From Solen grandis (taxonomy: Eukaryota; Mollusca; Bivalvia; Adapedonta; Solenidae): DNA of 64,000 nt. Positions 20,455-32,083 of this stretch are shown piece after piece. Under the pieces are notes generated by a model. The model was given only the letters and a program-made list of their open reading frames with translations, made no database searches and had not been told where the DNA came from. The stretch is taken from contig CM037790.1 in assembly GCA_021229015.1 (NCBI GenBank), positions 51,468,997 to 51,532,996 on the forward strand. The letters run 5' to 3'. Every line of letters begins with the position of its first letter. Positions within the stretch are counted from its first letter, which is position 1. The translations under genes were made by a program, and so were the position numbers.

Positions 20455-20686
20455 CCCTCATATAGACTCATTTTGACGCACTCAATAGGTACCACATAAA
20501 GCCTGATCTGCAGAAAACCACAGTTAAACCTTACCAAATTTAATTATAAAGTCCTCATTTCCAGACCACTGAGGAGCAGCGAACAGCATAAAACCTGATC
20601 AGCCTGCGAGTTACTCGCAGGCTGATCTGGTTTTATGTTGTTCGCATAGGTCTTTTCATGGTTTCCTCTATGAGGGAAAGGGTTAA
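20455..20686 (+). mobile_element. TTAA-flanked palindromic MITE, copy A
   Basis: TTAACCCTTTCCCTCATA at the left and TATGAGGGAAAGGGTTAA at the right. The centre is a long near-perfect palindrome built on CCTGATCAGCCTGCGAGT/ACTCGCAGGCTGATC, extended by CAGCATAAAA/TTTTATG. TTAA at both borders with CCC/GGG ends suggests piggyBac-type mobilisation (inference). 232 bp; the other four copies are 242 bp. Confidence 0.88.
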
Positions 20687-20887
20687 ATCATCTCAATTTA
20701 TTCTTAAGGATATGTATTCGAAAAACACTACATTACTCAATTACAATATAATGTCTATATATTTGACATACTTACTCCACTCATGAATGGCTATTATTTG
20801 ACATCTGACCTGTTCAGACTGGTATATAGTGTTTTTCGAATAGGTTAAAACTACGTGCAACGTTTCACAGAATGAAACATGATGCAT

Positions 20888-20896
20888 TACGTTTGT
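20888..20896. repeat. Target-site duplication of the fold-back element, left
   Basis: TACGTTTGT, matched by 21987-21995. Confidence 0.75.
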
Positions 20897-21986
20897 ATGG
20901 TGGCTGATTTCTGCCATTTCGTGTTGTCGTGTCTTCGCCCCGAAAGGCGAAAGGCGAAATAACGAAAACATGCCATATTGTCGTTATTTCGCCTGTCGCC
21001 TTTCGGGGCGAAGACACGACAACACGAAACATCTCAGGTGAAATAACGAAATTTTAACAGGCGAAAGGACGAAAAGTTTCGCCTTTGAATGTTTCGTGTC
21101 CGCGGGTCGAAACCTTTCGTGTTGGCGCCCTTTGTTTGTCGTGTCTTCGTGTCTTCGCCCCGAAACGCGAAAGGCGAAATAACGACAATGTTGCAGATTT
21201 CGTGTTGTCGTCCTTTCGCCTCGAAAGGCGAAAGTCGAAATAACGAAAATGACACGCTTCGGTTTCGCCTTCGGTAGACATGCGCAAACGTTTACACATA
21301 TGCATACTTGCTGTAAATTTCAACAATGCATGTGAAGATAGCTTTAATTTCACTGCAGCAGAATTAACGCGATAAATATCTTTTGAGTAATAAAATTGAT
21401 GTTTTAATACACATTATATGTAATGCTTACGTATAATATAAATTTATGTTAGCTTTTTTTAAATCATTATAAGTTAATGTGCCTGAACAATAAAATTTTA
21501 TCTTTAATTCGGGCAGTCTTTTTCATTTAAGATGTCGTCCATCTTTCTTAGAAAGGGCCGCTAAAAAACATACGGCATATGTGTAAACGTTCAGCGCTTG
21601 TCTACCGGAAGGCGAAACCCGAAACGTACAGTCATTTTCGTTATTTCGACTTTCGCCTTTCGAGGCGAAAGGACGACAACACGAAATCTGCAACATTGTC
21701 GTTATTTCGCCTTTCGCGTTTCGGGGCGAAGACACGAAGACACGACAAACAAAGGGCGCCAACACGAAAGGTTTCGACTCGCGGACACGAAACATTCAAA
21801 GGCGAAACTTTTCGTCCTTTCGCCTGTTAAAATTTCGTCATTTCGCCTGAAATGTTTCGTGTTGTCGTGTCTTCGCCCCGAAAGGCGACAGGCGAAATAA
21901 CGACAATATGGCATGTTTTCGTTATTTCGCCTTTCGCCTTTCGGGGCGAAGACACGACAACACGAAATGGCAGAAATCAGCCACCA
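20897..21986. mobile_element. Fold-back element of GGCGAAA/TTTCG motifs
   Basis: Two arms of about 400 bp (20897-21303 and 21570-21986) are inverted copies around a 270-bp AT-rich spacer. The outer ends are ATGGTGGCTGATTTCTGCC and its reverse complement. The arms are almost wholly made of short phrases such as GGCGAAA, ACGAAA, TTTCGCC and GTGTCTTCGCCCCG, and each arm contains smaller internal inverted pairs. TACGTTTGT lies just outside both ends (888-896 and 987-995 of their thousands), an 8-9 bp target duplication. Open frames in the arms are artefacts of the motif repeats. No transposase is present, so it is a non-autonomous element. A 9-bp duplication with long arms would suit a Mutator-type helper, but that is a guess. 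Confidence 0.85.
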
Positions 21987-21995
21987 TACGTTTGT
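21987..21995. repeat. Target-site duplication of the fold-back element, right
   Basis: TACGTTTGT. The first T could also belong to the element end (CCACCAT), so the duplication is 8 or 9 bp. Confidence 0.75.
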
Positions 21996-23201
21996 GAAGC
22001 AACCTAGCTAATAAATGTTGGTGTTGATTTCATAGACATGATACGATTCGAGGACATGACAAAAGCCTGCAAAAATCAGCCATATATAGGGCGATGATAT
22101 ACATTACTGCAGCCTTTTGTAAACTGTTGCATGTAAACAAACACAAATCTCTTGATTTCACAAGAAATAAATATTTGTGATGTGGGATACGTCCAAGTAA
22201 GCTTTCTTTTGACAAAGTAAATTTTGATTGTATGTATATGTTGAGTTTTACGCCCCATCGACAGTATTTAAGTCTTTAAGGGGGTATTTCTTTTTGAGAA
22301 AGATATACACTCTGCAGTGTCACGCCAAAACCTAAGGCGCGTTGCTTTCTGTGACTGATAGTCAACTATGTTAATCATTTTATTATAAATTCTCGGTTTG
22401 AAGTCTTCTACTTTGTACTTCAGTGTATGCGTGTGTGCACATGTTAGTTTTGTGCATGCAGACCTTACAACAGAGATGTGAAAGGTTCAGAAATAAAGTT
22501 TATTCTCGTGACGTAAAAAATACAACAGGTGAACGGGATTTGAACGAGATCTCGCTGAAATGCTTAACATCTTGCAGACGCTTTACAGTGTCACTCATTA
22601 AAGAGACATGCGATCGAAAGAGAAATATCCAAATTGGGTTTAATTGACCGTAAATTGAAGAGGAGACTCAGTATAGCAAGATTTGATTGGAGCGGTTTTA
22701 CACATTTCACGTTATCTCGCGGTCACATGATCGTACACGTAACTCACTGGGAGCTTCTCTTGACTTGCTCTTTACCTTTATCAGAGTTGCGGATCTCTTT
22801 TAGGTTATTAGGTCTTTGGTGCATGCGTGCATGTTACACGTCATATGAATAGAACCCTGGCTCCTTTCTTCCCAAATAAAGACGAAACCAGTCGTGTGTT
22901 TGAAAGAAAACAAACGTTTCATGAAATATTTACGAACATTTTTTATATATCAATGGGTCCTACTTGATGGCACGATAAACCTGTCGTCCCGCCAACAACA
23001 CAATGATTTGTGCTCTTCCAATAAGAGTTATTTGTACTTTTTTATTTTATCTATGACGATCGACAAAGAATGTGTTTGATTATAAAATTTTCTGTTTTGC
23101 TTCATATTATGTCGTGCAGCATGCGTAAAATACCCGCCCAAGTGTCAATAAGAATACGTGTAACCCGTGCATTGCCATCTAACTTTTCAGTGTAGAAAGT
23201 T
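21996..23201. other. Stretch without supportable genes
   Basis: Several open frames of 60-74 codons, none with a recognisable domain, splice pair or codon pattern. No repeat family was recognised. Confidence 0.4.
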
Positions 23202-23761
23202 TTAAAGTAGCTCGTTCACAGATGATTGGGAAAAGTCAAAGAAGAATTATTTTCTAATCTCTATTAATAATGTTGGTGAAGTCTTTGTTTCCTGACAAAC
23301 AAATTCGGCAAATGTAGGTCACGTACATTGTAAGGGAATGCGCTATTTTGGTAAACGCAACTTCGACGAAATAGATTAAATACAGATTACGGTATCCCCC
23401 CAGATGCTTGCGGTACCACATGACATGTTCCGCAACAGGGTGTCTTCACCAGTTCAGTGCAGCGATTTCATAAGTCCAGCATATAAAGTAAGCGGAATGT
23501 GCTCAGTCAATGACCATTGTGTTCGAAAAATAAACCACTACGCTATCTTATTAGACGAGGAGCGTGACGTCACCTCTACATGGTAGAATGGTCAATGCCG
23601 GCAAATGGAAATAGAAATCTAAACATAGGCTTTATAATCCTAAATATGTGATAGAGAAACCACTCATTTTTTCACCATCATGAAGTGACCAGACGCTATA
23701 CACACATAAAGTTAAAAATCAAATTTTTAGTGATTAATCATCAGTGAACGAGCTGCTTTAA
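23202..23761. mobile_element. Second TTAA-flanked MITE family (GTAGCTCGTTCACAG ends), copy 1
   Basis: The left end is TTAAAGTAGCTCGTTCACAG. The right end, reverse-complemented, is TTAAAGCAGCTCGTTCACTG. TTAA lies at both borders. The body shares GTCTTTGTTTCCTGACAAAC, GTAGGTCAC and TACCACATGACATGTTCC phrases with 51985-52270 and 42495-42989. It is non-coding. Confidence 0.7.
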
Positions 23762-26130
23762 GGACTGCCATTAAATGATTAGTTTAATATTATCGGCAAA
23801 CTACTGGGCCCATGTTCTTGAAAATAAAAAGGATACTTAAGTATGATTTTCAGACTTATGCTCAAACTATGCCCATTAGTTTCAATAGGTATTTGAGTAT
23901 GATACTCAAATTTGAGCCTGAGATCGTACTTAAGTAAAGCAATTTTGTCTAGTGTATGTCGCGGTCGAGTATCGAACGCACGACCGCTCGTACATCTGAA
24001 TCGGTATATGTTTTGTAGTGCATAACTTTGTATGTGGCACCTTCTTCAACAACTACACTGAACTTTAAACATTTTCTCACGAAGAAAGGTGATAACTAAA
24101 TAATAATTTAAGCTATTCAGAAACGTGTTCAATTACCAACTGTGTTTTGATGATTAACTAAAAAACCTAAAAGAACCACATCTCTGTTTAGGCTCGAACC
24201 CGGTTACATTTGGTGAAAAGCAAATGCGTTTAATGTGACCACCATTGGCATTAATTTATAATTTGAAATGCTGTTGATCTTTAAGATTATTTTCTTGTAT
24301 CATTTACACACTTAAAGATAAACTTGTATATAATTATTAACGGAGTTTCCTGTAGTTTCTATTTAAATCATTTAATTACAATGTGCATTTTTTTTAAACA
24401 TACTACTAAGGAAAACGAATTTATTGCACTTTGAATAAAATAACGTAACAATGACACCATTGTATTGCATGTACAAGTAAGTTTAAATAAAATTCATATT
24501 CTATTCACTTATAATTGAATTGTTTGCATGTATAATTCCTATCGTTAATTCGATCAATCTCACATAGATCTGGTGTTCTTGTTTGAATTTTTGATTAACT
24601 GGTACCCTTTACAATATGGCATTGTGCATAACTATATCATATATATGACCCGAATAACCCTCGCAGGTACCTTTTTTTGCACCCGGATGATGATGAACCA
24701 TTTAAAGAAATTAACTGCGACCCGATAGATATTCGAACCACAGAACCCTTGATCCACAGTCGTGCGACCTAATACTGCACTATCTCGCTCCCCAAGCTAG
24801 TATGAGCATATTCTTTCAACATTAAAATTTATGAAGTGAGAAGTTAATGCGCTAATATAAACGTAAACCATAATCAAGGTGCCTTTGTCGCATCACTCGA
24901 ATTTGCACTGTAATACTTTACATCGGTAATTACTTTTGCGGTTCAATTTAATAATTATGATGTATATTACATGCATAATTTAACATTGGAGATGTATGTT
25001 TTGATAATATTTTAAGTATCAAAGATTGCACTAATATATTGAGTCACTTTCCATCGATCGAGTTGTGAATGTACTGAAAAATCCGATCGACATTGGTTTG
25101 TATGTTGATATTAACCAGGTATCTATGCGTGTCGAATCGGTGTATACGCACTTGTATTGGACAAATCCAGTTTCTCCGACTATTTAAATATCAGTACATT
25201 CTGGCTTTAAAGGATTTTTAATTGTCAAAAATATTACGATCATAGATATTATTGTAATTGATTATATCAAATTTTAATGAAAATTTTCCGTCAATTACAT
25301 TTTATTGTTGTTATTCAAAAGGTTTTAACTTTTTTTTTTTACATTGATAGGGAAACCAATTCTTAATCAAAGCGCTCAGTGCGCTGAGAGGCGGCAGCCG
25401 GATTCTTAATTATTGATACAATAGAGGCAAACGCCACATGACGCAAAAACTTCACACACTCTCCTGCAACTATAGTCAGTAGTAAGACAATCGAATACGC
25501 ACTCTGTGTGTTACAAAACATTCCGGAATAAGGGTCATGAACCTGACTGTATGAACTTCAGAAGTAGGTCATTCCCTAGGACCCGATTTATATACACTCT
25601 CTACTGTTACTTAAGTGTAGAACTTGACAAGGTACTTGATGTTTTAGATACTTGAATGTTCGTTTCTTTTTCAAAGTCTAGAAATGCTCTGGGAGAAACC
25701 TAACTCGCTTTCATGCAAAATTACGCGTGAACTACTTTAGGTTAATTACAGACATTCGAAGCGCTACTTTTTTTCTTTTTACAGGAGTAGATCTTCAAGT
25801 ATGTAAAATGGGTTGCTGTTCTGATTTATAAGTGTCACAGTTATATTGTTACGCTTAAAATGGATGTTTACAGAGCAAAATAATACGTTTACAAACAACA
25901 GCACATGAATAGCGGTTACGGTTATGAATAAAAGGTCAGCGTAACATATTCCATTCGTATTCGTAAGTGCAGAATCGCATTGCGTGGATCCGCACTAAGC
26001 GCGGAGATGTACAGGTAAAAATGTCATGGAAAATATGCAAATTAGCAAGGTCAGCGATGCCTGGTAAGCGTTTCTAGCTACTAAAGACGGCAAGCTGCCG
26101 TCTAAAATTATACTAATCCCTTTCGGCGGT
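23762..26130. other. Non-coding stretch with tRNA-like scraps
   Basis: On the minus strand near 24187-24245 there is a GTAACCGGGTTCGAGCC box B-like string. Near 24735-24800 a CTGTGGTTCGAATATC string lies behind a worn tRNA-like head. Near 23955-23990 there is GTCGTGCGTTCGATAC. None folds convincingly as a functional tRNA by eye. They are best seen as SINE scraps. Confidence 0.4.
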
Positions 26131-26235
26131 TCTTCGTTCGGCCAGTACATTGTGCCTGGGAAGGTCATGAAACATCCTTGTCCCCAGTAGGGTTCGTACC
26201 CACAAGCTTTCGATGTTAACATTTGCATCATGGCG
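26131..26235 (-). repeat. tRNA-derived SINE fragment
   Basis: On the minus strand: GAATAGCGCCATGATGC (worn head), GTGGGTACGAACCCTACTGG (box B-like) and CCCAGGCACAATGTACTGGC (tail shared with 7310-7405). Confidence 0.45.
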
Positions 26236-26414
26236 CTATTCGCCCCATATTATTTACTATGTAATTACTTTTTAAACTGAAATGAATCATCATAATACGT
26301 TCCGATATTATTCAAGTACTACATAATGGGAATCTTTTCTAGATGCCCAGTGGATCTGATGATTTTACCTATTCCCGACTGATTTCTTGTAATAATGCAG
26401 ACTTTTCTATATTA

Positions 26415-27187
26415 CTAATTCATTCCAGGATTTTCCTGTTCAGACTCAATGTCAGTGTCGCTCTCCTCCAACTCGGCTGCAGGTTTCTTCAAGTTCACTT
26501 GAGCAATAGCACCATTAGGGACGTCATCCTTGACTAGATCAAGGACATCTATACTGCTGTAATGAGACCCAGTTTTATTTTCGAAACCTTTCAAGCCACC
26601 CGATGGATGCCCTGAAGTCACTCCGTCCAAGTTTCGCCTTCTTCTGAATGAGTGATACTGTTAGTCCGAAATGCCGTTGGTTGCACTCGGTCATCCATTT
26701 CACAAGAAGCTTGTCCAAGTCCTTGATGGCATGGCTGTACGTGCGCTGACGTTTTGTGCTGACGTTGAGGTCCTGTCCGTTATATTGCCAGAACTTCGGT
26801 TTCCTTCTTCTCACGTGACTGAAAGGCTGATGTAATAGGAAATAACACTGGGAAAATGGAAAATCACAACTATTTCTGAAACATTAGTGTTAACTATTTA
26901 TTTTGAAGCCGCGTACATGTGTATATAGCGATTGTGTTTTATACAAGCCTAGGAACATGCCAAAATTGTATAATGCTTTTTAAACATTCAGTTATTTATA
27001 TGTCGCCATATATAGAGAGGATACTTGTTGGTTTCAATGGAATATCATTTTTAATCCATCGAGTGATTTGGGTTCTTCCACAACCAAACTCTGTTGCAAT
27101 CGACTTCGCTAATCTAACTTGCTTCAGTAGCTGTATTTTAGCGACTCTCTGCTCTATCGTAAGGAAAACTTTCTTCTTCCTTGACAT
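26415..27187 (-). pseudogene. pogo/Tigger-type transposase remnant
   Basis: At 27187 the minus strand starts MSRKKKVFLTIEQRVAKIQLL and continues to IATEFGCGRTQITRWIKN, a psq/CENP-B-type helix-turn-helix. After a gap with a possible intron acceptor (TTTCAG near 26822), 26814-26575 reads LDKLLVKWMTECNQRHFGL, SLIQKKAK and SDFRASIGWLERFRK, the second CENP-B DNA-binding helix-turn-helix. The frame then ends. An acidic stretch in another frame (ELEESDTDIESEQE, to 26415) may be the far C-terminus. The DDE catalytic domain between them is absent. The element is a deletion product of the Tc1/mariner superfamily, pogo branch. Confidence 0.72.
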
Positions 27188-28858
27188 TTTGCATGCACAA
27201 AATGGACTGAGTACTATCGAGACTAAAGATGTAATGACTGGCGTTTTAAAATTTCAACATCCTTACAAACATTCAGTTTGCAGAGGGCATATACAATTAT
27301 CCTTCTTATTTTTTTATTTTGCCGGAAATTCAACAATAAAAACGGTGATGTTTTCAGATGCATCAATATGCAATGAAACAAACAACTCATACGTAGATCT
27401 AGTATAAAGATTGTCACTATCCTTTTATCTAAAATTAATTTTCATTTGAAATATATGGCGGTTTTGTTATTTTCACTATCTAGGTGTCCCCCATATATAC
27501 CGGTAGTGTAAAAAAAATGACAGTTAACATATCTAAAGCTGAGAACAAGTCATTTTTACAATTTTTATTAAGTAATTGATAGGATCCCTTGTATACATAA
27601 TACCACGATGCACAAAATAACGCGAATGCCCGTATAATAACAATATATTACGCACGCACATTGTCCCAACTTACCTCGAATATCGGCAACTGTCAACCCA
27701 TTTCCACAATGAATTATGTCATCTATACGAGTAAGTTCCGTTTTTCGTATACAGAAAATACACATTTAAAAATCAGCTATAATCTAAAAAAAAAAAAAAT
27801 TGGAAACATTGGTTTTTAATGTTTAAATGTGTTGTTGGTGGTGAAAGAATTGCCTATATTAGTTGGAAGTTTAGTCCATACCAGGTTTTTGGGGGGGGGG
27901 TTTTCGCGGTAATATGTTTATTGAGGAAAAATCAATATGACTGACCCCATATCACACTTACGGTTGTTGTTTCGTGATTTTATTGTTTTCAAGGTATATT
28001 TACCTGGATTATATTTTTAAGAGATTAAATATGAGAAAAGTATAATTGTTTGACTATTCATTATACGTGTCATAATTCAAAGGACTGATACTGATAAAAT
28101 TTTAGATTCGCAGATTCGCGGTAATACGTATAACCAGGATAATAGCATTGTGAATGTATGAAAGCGTATTGTAACTATCAATTCTTTTAAATATATATTC
28201 CAAATATATGAATTTAAAATACAAAAAAAATCTTTTTTCTGTATTGAAGCGTTTCTCATCAAAGTCTACATAACAACAAAACTACTTTCTATTGAATAGT
28301 TCGAAAATGCATAGTTCCCGGCAAATTATAATGAATAAAATAAATGAATCACTCTATGACTTAAAAATTAGTGAATAACTAGCTTGGAATTGCTGCAATT
28401 ATAAATATGACACTTTTATTTTATTGCAAATTTTAACACCGTATTTCATGCTATGGTCTTTATGGAGTTCAACGCAATAAACATTTGAAATTTGAAATTC
28501 ATATGTGTTATGGCATTTGATCATGAATAAAATAATATCATGTTGGTTTATGATTTAATATAAAGTGTGTGTTTATAGCAAACATGAGAATAAATTAAAA
28601 TGTATATTAAACATTTGGGCTCATTATTATTTCGTTATTATTCAAATAAGAAATCGCATCATGAGTCATGTTTTCTTTATTCCTGAATGATTTAGAATGG
28701 TATTTACAGGCGACATTAACGCAGGAATCACAGATCTTAGAAAATGTCTAAGAGCAACAAATTAGATTAATATTTTAGCACTTATAAGAAAAGTGCCAGT
28801 ATATATTTTGTTCAACCTCTCTAATTCGTTTGTTCTTTCAGTACTCCATCCCCAACCA

Positions 28859-28890
28859 TCCTCTCTCCCTCTCTCTCTCTCTCTCTCTCC
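28859..28890. repeat. (CT)n microsatellite
   Basis: CT dinucleotides with two interruptions. Confidence 0.9.
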
Positions 28891-29369
28891 CAGGGTTGAA
28901 ATGATACCCGAAACAGTAACTTATTATAACATATGCTTTTTTAAACCTGTACATGTTTGTAATATGCATATCTATAATCTAAATATAGCATTGTATTATT
29001 TCAAATGACCGCAATTTTGAATCCAAACTCCCCATATTATAATAATATTATAACCTTCCTTTCCATAATGAAATGTATTAAACCCGTTTCTGCAAGGTAT
29101 TTTGTTGGGAAAAAAAATATAAGCAGCTAGTAAGGTTTTTCAACATTTATTCAGAAGTAAAAAGACTTTGAAAATATCAATTTACTATACGGAAGTTAAA
29201 TTATATTAATGTCAAAACTGACTGTCTGTTAAGTATATCCAAAATGTCCGATGGATATTACGGTCACAATAATTGGACACCATTTTAACAGAAATCATAA
29301 TTATATTAAATAACATATATTTTAATAAACTTCTGAATATGAATTGCAAAATACGCTACATTCATTGGT

Positions 29370-29470
29370 TATGAGGCTCACTGATTGAACCCTGGTTTAG
29401 ACGGTCACCTGCCTTAAACGGCCAAAATGGCCACCACCCTTGACTGGCTGCTTAAACCAGGTTTGACTTT
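29370..29470. repeat. Short dispersed repeat with palindromic parts
   Basis: CCTGGTTTAGACGGTCACC at one side and GCTTAAACCAGGTTTGACT at the other. GGCCAAAATGGCC lies between. A related tail (GACTGGCCAATGAAGACAGG, TTTGACTGT) is at 39280-39320. Confidence 0.4.
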
Positions 29471-30299
29471 AAATTGTTTATTGTGTAAACTATTTGATGA
29501 AAAAGTAAGTTTGTTGCTATAATAGCAACATTCTTTTTTTCTTTTTGATTTTCATTGGTGACTAAAAGGGTCATTGCTATTATTAGCCTATACGGCGATT
29601 TACATTTTCAAGAAAAGACAACAGCATAAATTTCGTCATTAAAGTTACAAGGAAGTTGTCTTGGTGTATAGGAATTTATCCAAAATATATTATACCTTTA
29701 CTTAGAAGTAGGGTAAGTTTTCAAATTTCCAGAAGGTCATACATGTATTTTACAATATGATAGCAAATGAATTTTAACCATGTATGTAATATACAACATT
29801 TATATTTTTTCAATTATAAGTCCATCCACCCTAGCCACCTAACACCACACCATCCATATATGCAATTTAACTACAAATGAAATACGACATCGCACATTGT
29901 CTCTTGAAAGCCTGAATGGTTCGTAAGCTTCTTTCTTCTGTCTTTCAGTGGATGTAAATTACGTCGTTGTCCGGTTACTATAAACATGCCTGAGGAACAG
30001 AAGGTCTGTGGGTTCGAACCCCGTTGGAGGAAATGGTTGGCGTGTCTTTCCGAAGTGGAAAGCTCTTGGTTCCAACCCGGGAACCGCCGAGACTGTTGTA
30101 AGTTGTAAGTTGTAAGAACTTGTTTCTCAATCTACGTAAACAAACTAACTATATATCTATATCACTAATTGGAGGATTGTAAAAACCGGTACGAAATATC
30201 AAGATGAATACATGTAACATCAAATGTAACTTTTCCATGATAAATTTCTTAAAATGGACTTTTGGTTTATGGGAGGACTTGCTTAAAATTTATTGACTG

Positions 30300-30375
30300 A
30301 ATAGCGAACAGTGCAGACCATGATCAGATATTTGGATTTGCAGGCTGATCTTGGTCTGCACTGCTCGCAAAGGCA
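30300..30375. repeat. Hairpin of the GATCAG type
   Basis: GCGAACAGTGCAGACCATGATCAG faces CTGATCTTGGTCTGCACTGCTCGC over a 15-base loop. The wording overlaps with the core of the TTAA MITEs (CGAACAG, GCAGGCTGATC). It looks like a related but different MITE. Confidence 0.55.
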
Positions 30376-31476
30376 GTCACAAGTACCCACAGCAGAGTTA
30401 AACAAAAAAGAACATGCCATAAGTCATTTGAGTTTTTACTCATTAAAAGACTAAACGTGCCGGCTTATGAATTTTTTAGGGCGATATAATTATTTTTTGG
30501 TTGTAATAATATATAATAAACATGCAATGATTTTTCTCTGACCGATTCTTTTTGTGTACGCATTCTACACAGCTTACTATACATTCTTTCAATGGGTAGT
30601 CAAACAAATACCACATATACAATACAAATATTTATTGCATCGAAATAAACAATGTTTTATAGAAAGACAATATATGTATACGTGTAATAAATGACAAATG
30701 GCAAGAAGCATGGATTTATCTGAAAGCAAGTGTTTCTTGTACTTTTTTTTTCATAAACACAGAGAATCCCGTATGACTACAGGGTCGTGCGCATACACAA
30801 TAACAATTTGCAAGTTCTTTAATTCTTCCTCCAAATTTTGTATGCGATAAAAGCAATTGCGCAAATTATGTAAACGTTATATCATACAAGAGGAAACTAC
30901 GTATTGTGTCAAACTAGTTTCTTATACGCCTATTGATATGTGGTTTTATGTTGATTCTGATAAAACGGTTTTCATTGATAACAAAATACCATTTTCATGT
31001 CGGACAAGAAACGTTACCGCCTTTTTTCCAAGAAGCTTACAATACATTTGATCTGCGGCGAAATTGACTACTGAATTGTTGGCACAATTGTGACAAACTT
31101 TTCTGTAAATAAATTCACAAACTAAACCAAAATAAACGTTATTGTAAAGTCTTAAGTCTTAAATATGGAAAACCGGTACCAACGTTCACAATATCAATAT
31201 TTTTTTTAAATGTTATGAATAATACCAGTGGACACAGTCTTATAATTACCAGATCACGTTTCGAAGGACATCTATAAGTAGATCTAACGTTTCTAACATT
31301 GAAAATGTACGTAGCTGCAAATACGACTTAACTGTTTAAAGTCCACAAAGGAAAACAGCACACCAGTAATTACACAAAATCAGTTAGATTATTATCATTA
31401 AAATTCAAGTGATAGTGGTGGGGGATATTTCGTGGAGTTCAGGAGTTCGTGAATGATTTTATTGAAATATTTTAAA

Positions 31477-31500
31477 CCCCCCCCCCCACACACACACACA
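31477..31500. repeat. (C)n(CA)n simple repeat
   Basis: Eleven C followed by CA units. It lies about 145 bp downstream of the stop codon of the claudin-like gene. Confidence 0.9.
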
Positions 31501-31555
31501 ATGTTCGTGCAATAGACCTGAAGTTTCTTGGAACACGAAGCTCCACGAAATTGCC

Positions 31556-31561
31556 TTTATT
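31556..31561 (-). terminator. Candidate polyadenylation signal of the claudin-like gene
   Basis: AATAAA on the minus strand, 83 bp after the stop codon. Another similar site lies slightly further up. Chosen only by position. Confidence 0.35.
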
Positions 31562-31643
31562 TCATGATCAAGGAAATTTATTATCAGCGAATAAAGCAAT
31601 GGCTTTGGGTAATACACGGTAAATAAGTAAAACACAACATTAT

Positions 31644-32083
31644 TTACAAACGGCTGTTGGGTACTACAGAAGAACGTTCACTCGGCTCATAACGTCCAGA
31701 AATAGTACTGTTTTCTCGAGTTCCTTTGTTGTTCATTACTATTTCATCATAAACTGGTAGACGAGAGATCGACGCAGAACCAGTGCTACTTAAAATAGAT
31801 TGATATGAGGACCAGTTTTCAGACCGGCAATCGTCACTTATGTAACTAACAATTGTTTCTTGGTCTAGCTGGCTTCTCCCGTTTCTCCTGGTTCGAGACT
31901 GACTCCGCTTGGACTTCATTATTCTAAGAACACACTGCCCAATTGCCAATATGAGCAATCCAGTCGAAATAAGTTCGGCGACAGAACCCGCACTTGCAGT
32001 GGTTCTTGCCCACGTGCGAGTCAAGTCGTCTTCTGTTTGTGACGTCCAACTTACTTTGAGTACAGAAATAAACACCAAAATAC
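31644..32083 (-). CDS. Claudin-like gene, exon 3
   Basis: From acceptor TTCTTTGCAG. It encodes the end of span 3, the second loop (SWTSQTEDDLTRTWARTT), span 4 (VAELISTGLLILAIGQCVL) and the whole cytoplasmic tail to TAA. An AATAAA on the minus strand at 31556-31561, about 83 bp after the stop, is a candidate polyadenylation signal. Confidence 0.87.

Larger units (their letters stand above)
27188..30250. other. AT-rich stretch without supportable genes
   Basis: Holds a run of ten G (near 27892), a (CT)n tract at 28859-28890 and a small GTTTAGACGGTCACC...TTAAACCAGGTTTGACT repeat at 29370-29470, which shares wording with 39228-39320. Near 30000 a box B-like GGGTTCGAACCCC hints at another SINE scrap. 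Confidence 0.45.

Noticed and set aside
21054..21353. Overlapping open frames of 60-100 codons on both strands at 20.9-22 kb
   Set aside because: They are by-products of the short GGCGAAA/TTTCG words in the fold-back arms. The same peptides appear in mirror positions.
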